64,000 nt of DNA from positions 27,363,549-27,427,548 of the forward strand of contig NC_084842.1 in the NCBI RefSeq assembly GCF_033115175.1, read 5' to 3'. The translations under genes were made by a program, and so were the position numbers. Origin of the DNA: Lepus europaeus (Eukaryota > Chordata > Mammalia > Lagomorpha > Leporidae). The notes under the pieces are model-generated. The model was not told the origin of the DNA and made no database searches. It was given only the letters and a program-made list of their open reading frames with translations. Shown here in pieces: positions 56,570-64,000 of this stretch (its first letter is position 1; every line of letters begins with the position of its first letter).

Positions 56570-56718
56570 ACTCCTACCTTATTCTAAAAGTGGCATAGCC
56601 AAAGCTACACAGTTAGTCACTAGTGGATTAAGTGACAGTCTTAATTTCTTGATTCCCATTTATTGATCCAGACATTAAATATTTTTTTTCTGAAATACCA
56701 GGGAGATTTCTGACTAAG

Positions 56719-57017
56719 AATTATTCATTCATTCATTCATTTGAAGGACAGAGAGAGAGTTTTACACCACTGAATCACTTTCCAAATTCTTGCAATGGGC
56801 CAAGGCTGGGATATGCCGAAGCCAGGAGCCAGAAATCCAAAGGAGGTCTCCTTCAGGGGTGGCAGGGGCCCAACTACTTGAGCTGTCACCTGCCGCTTCC
56901 CATGGTGTGCATTAGCAGGAGCTGGAATTGGAGCTGGGGTTTGAACCCAGGTACTCCAGATATGAGACATGGTTAGCCCCAGTGGTAGCCTAACTACCAG
57001 CGCAAATACCTGCCCCC
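56719..57017 (-). mobile_element. C-SINE, oldest variant
   Basis: (ATTC)n then TTTGAAGGACAGAGAGAG; head complement GCGCAAATACCTGCCCCC. Confidence 0.88.
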
Positions 57018-57377
57018 TCAGTCCATCTTATTTGTTAATGCCATAGCTGCTTATAGAGAAGGTGTCAGTGCATCTGTTCTTATTAATATGCCAAAAATAT
57101 TTGCTTCCTGAATCACTATGAACATAGACCACAGACACCATCTGTGATGATAGGGCAAAGGGGAGTGGGGCTGCTTGAAATTCCCTCCCAATTTAAGTTC
57201 ACGGTTTATAAAGGCCTTGTTTTCTTCCACAATAAGCATAGGGGAAAACAATTAATACCTATCTTCTGAGTGATAAAATTACTACAAATTTAAAAAGTTA
57301 TGAATTGAAAACAATTATGTGACAGGAGCATGAGCAATGTAGAACTAATGAAACAAAATTAGACAAAGCTACTGAGA
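57018..57377. other. Intergenic, unique
   Basis: Nothing recognised. Confidence 0.5.
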
Positions 57378-57702
57378 TTTTTTTTTAAGATTTATTTATT
57401 TGAAAGGCAGAGTTATAGAGAGGCAGAGGCAAAAAGAGAGAGAGGTCTTCCATCCACTGGTTCACTCCCCAGTGGCTGCAACGGCCAGAGCTGGGCCAGG
57501 TTGAAGCCAGGAGCCAGGAGCTTCTTCCAGGTCTTCCACATGGGTGCAGGGGCCCAAGCACTGGGGCCATCTTCCACTGCTTTCCCAGGCCACAGCAGAC
57601 AGCTGGATCGGAAGTGGAGCAGCTGGGACTTCAACCAGCGGCCATATGGGATGCTGGCACTGCAGGCGGCGGTTTTACCTGCTATGCCACAGAGCCGGCC
57701 CT
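57378..57702 (-). mobile_element. C-SINE, older type
   Basis: TTTTTTTTAAGATTTATTT to GCCACAGAGCCGGCCC; close to consensus. Confidence 0.95.
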
Positions 57703-57708
57703 GAGAGA

Positions 57709-58377
57709 TAATTTTTAAAATTTTTATTAATTTTATTTATTTGAGAGGCAGATGGGGCCAGCATTGTGGTGTAGCAGGTAAAAACACTGCCTACAATGCC
57801 AGCATCCCGTGGGGACACTGATTTGTGTTCTGGCGGCTCCACTTCTGATCCAACTCTTTGCTAATTCACCTGGGAAAGCAATGGAAGATGATCCCAGTGC
57901 TTGGGCCCCTGCACCTGCATGGGAGACCAGGAAAAAGCTCTTGGCTCCTGGCTTCAGATCAGCCTAGCTCTGGCTGTTGCAGCCATCTGGGGAGTGAACC
58001 AGCAGATAGAAAGATCTTTCTCTCTCTCTCTGACTCTGTCTGTCTGTAACTCTACCTCTCAAATAAATAAATAAAATATTTTAAAAAATAGAAAAAGAAA
58101 GGCAGAGACACAGAGAGGAAGAGAGAAGAGATGGACCTATAGAGAGCTCTCCCGTCTTTTGGTTCGTTCCTCCAAGTCAAAGCCAGGAATCGGGAACCCA
58201 AGATTTCCCATAGAGGTGGCAGGAACTCAACTACTGATGCCATCATGACTGCCTCCCAGGGTGTGCATTAGCAGGAAGCTGGAGTCAGGAGCAGAGCCAG
58301 GACTCCATCCCAGGCACGCTCAGAGAGGATGTGGGCATCCCAAGCCGTGCCTTACCTGCTGTGCCAAGTGCCTGCTC
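57709..58377 (-). mobile_element. C-SINE, oldest variant, split by a nested copy
   Basis: Pieces 57709-57752 (TTTTATTTATTTGAGAGGCAGA) and 58088-58377 (ending GTGCCAAGTGCCTGCTCC). Confidence 0.9.
57753..58087 (+). mobile_element. C-SINE, older type, nested
   Basis: Head TGGGGCCAGCATTGTGG, tail (AAAT)n; the flanking GAGAGGCAGA/GAAAGGCAGA is its TSD within the host SINE. Confidence 0.92.
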
Positions 58378-58463
58378 CTGAGCGATGGTCTTGTTTCGTA
58401 GTTATTTGTTTCGGTTTCTTGAGCACAGACCATCCGAAGATACTTGGCAAAACCTGGAATTAT

Positions 58464-58788
58464 GGGGCCGCCGTTGTGGCACAGAGGGTTAAGCTGTTGC
58501 CTGCTATGCCAGCATCACTTATGAGTGTTGGTTTGAGTCCTGGCTGCTCCTCTTCAGATCTAATTCCCTGATAATGTGCCTTGGAAAGCAGTGGAGGTTG
58601 GCCCAAGAACTCGGGCCCTTGCAGCCCATGTGGGAGACCTGGATGGAGTTCCTGGTTCCTGACTTTGGTCTTGTCCAGCCCTGGCCATTGAGGGCATTTA
58701 GAGAGTGAACCAGCAGATAGAAGATCTCTATCTATCTCTCTGTAACTTTTACTTTCAAATAAATAAATAAATCTTAAAACAAACAAAC
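58464..58788 (+). mobile_element. C-SINE, older type, with TSD
   Basis: CTGGAATTAT (58454-58463) and CTTGGAATTAT (58788-58798) flank the element; tail (AAAT)n. Confidence 0.95.
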
Positions 58789-58816
58789 TTGGAATTATAA
58801 TTCAGAAGGCTGTCTG

Positions 58817-59335
58817 AAGCAGGTGTCTCAATGAGTTTTCTGCTGCTGTAACAAAATACCTGGTGTTGGGTAGTTTGCAAAGCACAAAAGCTTATCTAGC
58901 TCATGGCTTTGGAGACAAAGTCCATGCAGCATGGCTGTGGCTCTGGTGTGAGCCCCGTGGGTGCACCACTCACAGCAGATGGCATCATGACAGGAGTGCA
59001 CGGCAGAGGGAGAGATCACCAAGGCAGGCAGGAGGTCAGGCTCACTCCTACCACAGCCTTCGCAGGAGAGCTAACCAGGGGCCCAAGAGAACTGCATCTC
59101 TTCCTTCTGCGGGCCGCACCCTCAGTGACGTAATTACTTCCCGCTAAGCCCCGCTTTGTAAAGCTTTCGTTCCACCTCCCAACAGCGCCATGCTAAGGAT
59201 CATGTCCCAACACACAAGCCTCTGCTGGAAACGTTGAGTCCCTTCCTGAACCACAGCGGCAGGCTCACAGACACGTGCGGCACCTGTGTGGAGTTGTATT
59301 GTCAGGTATGTGGCTGGGAAGCTCATCAGGACCCG
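58817..59335 (-). mobile_element. ERVL-MaLR LTR (MST/MLT1-like), minus orientation
   Basis: TTTTCTGCTGCTGTAACAAA, GGGTAGTTTGCAAAGCAC, CTCATGGCTTTGGAGACAAA and TAACCAGGGGCCCAAGAGAA match the complement of MaLR LTR 3' sequence. No internal retroviral sequence adjoins it; a solo or partial LTR. Confidence 0.65.
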
Positions 59336-59908
59336 TAGGAAAATTAAGCTGCCCCAACCCAACATGTTACAACTATTGACCTGAACATATCATGTGGGGG
59401 TGAATGTGATGATAATGAGGCCAGTTAAAAATCAGGCTCGGGCTGCTCACGGCTGGACAGCCAGTGCACCAGGAAGGAGAACTGATGCCAGGGAACAGAA
59501 GTATCCAAGAGGCCACTTGGGGGCAGAGAGGACCTTATGAGTTCCAAAAGCACCGTTCCCAACTCGCAAGTTAGCAGGAGGAGTTCTGAAAGGAGAAAGG
59601 GAAGGTAGAGGGCAGTCAGGAACAAGGGAACAAAGGACAGGGCTGGCTGTGCATGGGCCCCTGGCCAGGCGAGGAGGGGCTGGCTGGACTCACAGTGTTA
59701 CTGTCATCCTGCAGTCATAAATCCGGGCCTCCGGTCACGCTCACCAGGGTGGGCCTGGTCACTTTGCAAATTCAGTTGGCTTTCTCAAGGCCAGTGTCTG
59801 GAATATCCGTGCAAGCATTATTTAACTATTGAACTGAACAAGCACTGTAACTAGTCGCCAGCTAGGCCTTTAGCTTTAGTTCATCAGAATTTGAAAACGA
59901 AACAAAAA
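59336..59908. other. Intergenic, unique
   Basis: Nothing recognised. Confidence 0.5.
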
Positions 59909-60227
59909 TGTATTTAGTAGCTGGTAAAGCTGCTGCCTGCAGTGCCGGCATCCCACATGGGCACCAGTTTGAGTCCTGGTTGCTCCACTTCTGATCCAGC
60001 TCTCTGCTATGGCCTGGGAAAGCATTGGAAGATGGCCCAAAGCCTTGGGCCCCTGCACCTGTGTGGGAGACCCAGAAGAAGCTCCTGGCTCCTGGCTTCA
60101 GATCAGTGCAGGTCCAGCCACTGCAGCCATTTGGAGAGTGAACCAGCGGATGGAAGACCTCTCTCTCTGCCTCTCCTCTCTGTGTGTAACTCTTTCAAAT
60201 ACATAAATAAATAAATCTAAAAAAAAA
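59909..60227 (+). mobile_element. C-SINE, older type, head trimmed
   Basis: Begins TAGTAGCTGGTAAAGCTGC, a few bases short of the usual head; tail (AAAT)n. Confidence 0.93.
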
Positions 60228-61116
60228 GTTTAGCTAGTATTTCCCTACTGGGAGTTGATGTCATTGAAAACAGCCAAGGAAGACTCTCTAGATGTTCTTT
60301 TTCACATAAAATCAATGAGAAAATGGCAGAACATTGTCAGAGCTCATCTTTTCTTTTTTCCAGAACTCTGGACATTCAGTGTAAGGCTTACAGGAATCCA
60401 GGGAGTGTTTATTCCAGGAAGTTGACGGAATCCTGGTAAGAACAACCAGCTTATGGCACTTGAGTCTGTCCTACTGCCATCGCCAGCTCTGTGTTAGCAC
60501 TGAAAACAAGCAACCGTCCAACCACACTGAAAACTGGCAGCCGGGCAACCACCAGAGGAGGCAAAATAGGTTGGAGCTCCTCAAAGCCGCTTTCTTAGAT
60601 GCTAGGTGGTTCCCTGGGAGACCCCGATGCTAGGTGGTTCCCTGGGAGACCCCGCGTGCCAGACTGTCTTTATTTAAACCAACTCTGAGCTCACCTGGTG
60701 CCAAAGCCTCTCCCTGGGGACATTTGTCAAAACATTTAAAAGCAATTGCTTAACTTTGCAGCTTCTTAGGGTAGTAGCTAACAGTTGGGGGCAAACAATA
60801 GGCCTCCCAAAGCATTTTAAAGAAAAGCTGGAGAAGGAGATATCCATGGGGCTTTGAAAAGATCAGGCATATTCCTGGGACTCCACACGTGTGGGGCTGT
60901 GTGCATGCCCCGCATGGTGCATTTCTTCAGAAAGGCCTGAGAAAGCCCTGGGTTCCCACCCCTGGCTGACGCTGAAGCTCTGCACAGGGAGGAGGGGAGA
61001 GCCAACCCAGAGTCCTCTACTGTCTGGCTGAGTATTGAAGGTGTGCCTACTACGTACAGATTGCTCACTGGCGAAGAGTAGAGGACTGCTGCCTCCCTGT
61101 GTTTAAAGAAAGCTCT
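60228..61116. other. Intergenic, unique
   Basis: Holds a tandem duplication (next entry). No gene recognised. Confidence 0.5.
60598..60653. repeat. Perfect tandem duplication of a 28-base unit
   Basis: Two identical 28-base copies (60598-60625, 60626-60653), each starting GATGCTAGGTGG and ending GGGAGACCCC. Both are identical, so recent. Confidence 0.95.
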
Positions 61117-61453
61117 CTCGGTGCAGTGCTGTGGCATAGCGGGGGAAGCTGCTACCTGCAGTGCCAGCATCCCATATGGGTGCCGGTTTGAGTCCCGGCT
61201 GCTCTACTTCCAATCCACCTCTCTGCTAGGGCCTGGGAAAGAAGTAGAAAACAGCCCAAGTGTTTGGGCTCCTGCACCAGCGTGGGAGACTTGAAAGAAG
61301 CTCCTGGCTCCTGGCTTCGGATCGGCGCAGCTCCAGCCGTTGTGGCCAATTGGAGAGTAAACCAGCAGATGGAGGACCTCTCTCTCTGCCTCTTCTCTCT
61401 CTGTGTAACTCTTTCAAATGAATAAATAAATCTTACAAAGAAAAAAAAAAAAA
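61117..61453 (+). mobile_element. C-SINE, older type
   Basis: Head GGTGCAGTGCTGTGGC, CCATATGGGTGCCGG, tail TTTCAAATGAATAAATAAATC. Confidence 0.94.
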
Positions 61454-61559
61454 CTCTCGCTAATCATAAGCTAATGGCACCAGAATTTCAGTGGCCACAT
61501 AAGACAAAAAATTCAGACTTTATGGAACTATTTCAGCAAAGTTACTAAACAATAAAAAT

Positions 61560-62040
61560 ACACACACTGGCAGTAAGAACAAACTCCAGGGGATGGGGAG
61601 AAGCTGATTTCCAGAGTCATAGGATTAAAGTGTACAATTTTCAGTGAAAACTTAGGAGATATGCCAAGAAACAAGAGTGTTCACAGTCAAGATAGAAGTA
61701 ATCAACAGAAACCACCCCTCAGGTGGCCCAGATGTTGAACTTACTAAATAGAGATTTAAATCAGCTATTTATAATATGTCAAAAACTAGAGGAAACCACG
61801 TTTAAAGAAGTAAAAGCAAAAATACAAAACAAAATCAAGAATGTTAATGTAGAAATAGAAATGACAAAAGAGAGACTCTAGAGTTAAAAATTTACAATAA
61901 CTGAAATTTAAAAGTCACTGAATTGTCTCAATAGAAAATTTGAGCCAGAAGAAGAATCAGAAAACTAAAGACAGCTTAGTGGAGATTATCCAGTGTGAGG
62001 AACAGAAAGGAAAAAAGAATGGAAAAAAAGAGGGAAAGAA
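61560..62040 (+). mobile_element. L1M-type fragment (5' UTR/ORF1 start region)
   Basis: GCCCAGATGTTGAACTTACT, AGATTTAAATCAGCTATTTA, GAGGAAACCACG, ACAATAACTGAAATTTAAAA and TGGAGATTATCCAGTGTGAG occur in the order found in old mammalian L1/HAL1 elements. Frame broken. Confidence 0.7.
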
Positions 62041-62383
62041 GCCGGCGCTGTGGCTTAACAGGCTAATCCTCTGCCTTGCGGTGCCGGCACACCGGGTTCT
62101 AGTCCTGGTCGGGGCGCCGGATTCTATCTCGGTTGCCCCTCTTCCAGGCCAGCTCTCTGCTATGGCCCGGGAGTGCAGTGGAGGATGGCCCAAGTGCTTG
62201 GGCCCTGCACCCCATGGGAGACCAGGAGAAGCACCTGGCTCCTGGCTTCAGATCAGCGAGATGCGCCGGCTGCAGCGGCCATTGGAGGGTGAACCAACGG
62301 CAAAAAGGAAGACCTATCTCTCTGTCTCTCTCTCTCTCTCTCTCACTATCCACTCTGCCTGTCAAAAAAAAAAAAAAAAAAAA
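62041..62383 (+). mobile_element. C-SINE, young type
   Basis: Intact head and boxes, pure A tail of about 19. Inserted at the A-rich right edge of the L1 fragment. Confidence 0.96.
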
Positions 62384-62429
62384 GAGGACTCAGCCTCCCA
62401 CTCTTAGGTCAAGATGACCTTGCCTGCCC

Positions 62430-62830
62430 TTTAGGATCCAAAGGAATTCACTGAATTGAGAAAGTGGCACCAGAACCAAGAAGTAATTTGTCCAGCGGGG
62501 TTTCTTTAGGGGAATTCCAGGTCTAGACAGGGTAGTTTCAGTTTGGGGCACATGGTAACTACCACCTGCATGTAGTACCCCCAGATCAATTGAAGCCCAC
62601 CTGGCCATCATGAAAATGTCCTAAAAACATGGCGTCACTGACCAATCAAAGAAAGTCACGAGTACCACTGAGCAGCCAGAAACTTGGACATGTGCTGAAT
62701 TGCAGTTTATAATCTATAATAGCCTTTACCCTGGCCCCTTGGAAAGCCTGGGGAATTACACTTAATTCCCTGCCTGGCTCCTCACTCTGTGCTTTTCAGA
62801 TAAATACCTATGTTCTTCCATTACTCCAAC
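62430..62830 (+). mobile_element. Retroviral-type LTR remnant (ERV1-like), tentative
   Basis: Promoter-like order: a CCAAT box at 62642-62646, TATAAT at 62715-62720, then CTCCTCACTCTGTGCTTTTC with an AGATAAATA poly(A)-signal-like string near 62799. Recognised by layout and partial resemblance only; no viral gene sequence adjoins it. Confidence 0.4.
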
Positions 62831-62944
62831 ATCAGTTATTGTGCATTTGGTGAACAGATCTAAGCAATTAGCTTGGGGAGTTATTCTGTAACACTGCCCC
62901 ATTGCAGTCCCAGTCAAGTCTAGGCCTCCAGAACTTGTGGCTGA

Positions 62945-63345
62945 CTGGCTAAAAATTGGGGTTGCCACAACCCCCTCCTCAGGTTTCATTAATTTGCAAG
63001 AGTGGCTCAAGGAAACACTATGCTTATGTTGAGCAGTTTGTTATCAAGGACACTTTAGAGGATACAAATAAGCAGCCTAATGAAGGCAGACACAGGGTGG
63101 GGTCTGCGGTGATCCCGAATGCAGGAGCTTCTGTCCCCACGGAGCTGGGGTGCGCCACCCTCCTAGCATGTGACGAGCACTTGTTCACCTTCCTAGGAGC
63201 CTCCGCATGGTTAGCGGCCAGAAGCTCTCCAAATCCCATCCTTCTGGGTTTTTATGGAAACTTTATTACATCAGTGTGGTTGCTAATAAACTGGGTGGGA
63301 AACCCAGCAAAGCCCGTCTGTTCAGATTCTGCAGCTTTCCTCCCT
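62945..63345 (-). mobile_element. LTR remnant (MER-type endogenous retroviral LTR), minus orientation
   Basis: AAAATTGGGGTTGCCACAAC, CCCCTCCTCAGGTTTCATTA, AGAAGCTCTCCAAATCCCAT and GGGTTTTTATGGAAACTTTA match, in reverse, an LTR family common in mammals (name uncertain). Non-coding. Confidence 0.55.
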
Positions 63346-63448
63346 GGCAGGTATGGGATAGGACCCTACTAGAGTGAAGTTTATGGTCTGTCACCTGAGC
63401 TTCCATGGCCTGCCTTATAGAGGGAGTTATGAGCCGGAAACTGTATAT

Positions 63449-63519
63449 ATGTACACACAAACACACACACACAGACACACACTCACACACATAGACACAC
63501 ACACGTGCACGCGCACATG
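63449..63519. repeat. (CA)n microsatellite, interrupted
   Basis: CA repeats with GACA, TCACA and CGTGCACGCGCAC interruptions. Confidence 0.9.
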
Positions 63520-63525
63520 CAGAAA

Positions 63526-63660
63526 AGATGGCTTGAGTTTGAGTGCTTGGGCCCCTGCCACCCGCGTGGGAAACCTGGATGGAGTTCCAGGCTACTGGCT
63601 TCAGCTTGGCCCAGCCCCTGTTGTTGCAGCCATTTGAAGAGTGAACCAATGGATGGAACA
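63526..63660 (+). mobile_element. C-SINE, 5'-truncated
   Basis: Starts in the GATGGCTTGAG-like middle and reaches TGAACCAATGGATGGAA; the head half has been replaced by the CA microsatellite. Confidence 0.85.
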
Positions 63661-63756
63661 CCACTGTGGATGGAAGAAGCAGAGAGAGATCAAAAGAGAG
63701 AGACAGAGAGAAAGAGAGTCACGTGTTCAGGAACAGGTACTCTTAAAACTTTGTGG

Positions 63757-64000
63757 GATGGCCAGTGCCGCGGCTCTCTAGGCTAATCTTCTGCCTGTGG
63801 CTCCAGTTGGGGCGCCAGTTCTGTCCCGGTTGCTCCTTTTCCAGTCCAGCTCTCTGCTGTGGCCGGGGAAGGCAGTGGAGGATGGTCCAGGTGCTTGGGC
63901 CCTGCACCCTCATGGGAGACCAGGAGGAAGCACCTGGCTCCTGGCTTCAGATCGGCCGTAGCAGCCATTTGAGGGGTGAACCAACAGAAGGAAGACCTTT
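63757..64000 (+). mobile_element. C-SINE, young-like, cut by the window end
   Basis: Head GATGGCCAGTGCCGCGGC; a deletion removes most of the B box (CTGTGGCTCCAGTTGGGG). The tail lies outside the window. Confidence 0.9.

Overview
This is mammalian nuclear DNA from a lagomorph, most likely the European rabbit (Oryctolagus cuniculus). The evidence is the many copies of the lagomorph tRNA-derived C-SINE on both strands and a rabbit-type L1 3' end at 42.6-43.7 kb. There are no long uninterrupted genes. Coding sequence is limited to short exons with consensus splice sites, and most apparent long reading frames are SINE sequence read through.

Genes. Two genes lie head to head across a CpG-rich promoter at about 2.98-4.0 kb. 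To the left, on the minus strand, is the first coding exon of TRAPPC11 (1668-1892) with a probable non-coding exon 1 ending at 3161. To the right, on the plus strand, is the complete RWDD4 gene, from an ATG at 3777 to a stop at 25963-25965. It has eight coding exons, a 3' UTR of roughly 1.8 kb, and encodes 188 residues. One exon is a 3-nt microexon (19983-19985, CAT = His) whose inclusion restores the expected C-terminus. The arrangement matches the human RWDD4/TRAPPC11 pair on 4q35.1 (gene order from memory).

Right of about 27.8 kb I find no gene. This is intergenic DNA with about 50 C-SINE copies or fragments, and it holds: L1 remnants (34.8-36.2, 41.7-42.5, 42.6-43.7, 61.56-62.04 kb), hAT DNA-transposon fossils (30.15-31.05, 44.82-45.02 kb; others lie in introns at 2.09-2.33 and 22.85-23.38 kb), MIR elements, MaLR and other LTR remnants (50.9, 58.8, 62.4-63.3 kb) and microsatellites.

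C-SINEs are called below as two types. The young type has a head like GCCGGCGCCGTGGCTTAACA and a tail like CCACTCTGCCTGTC followed by a pure A run. The older type has CCATATGGG near the B box and a tail like TTTCAAATAAATAAATCTTT. A minus-strand copy therefore begins on the plus strand with T-rich AAGATTTATTT and ends with a GCC(A/G)GCCCC-like head. Many insertions are nested and still show target-site duplications (TSDs), so the order of insertion can be read directly. Repeat family names other than C-SINE, MIR and L1 are from memory and should be treated as provisional; SINE boundaries are good to about 5-15 bases unless a TSD fixes them.
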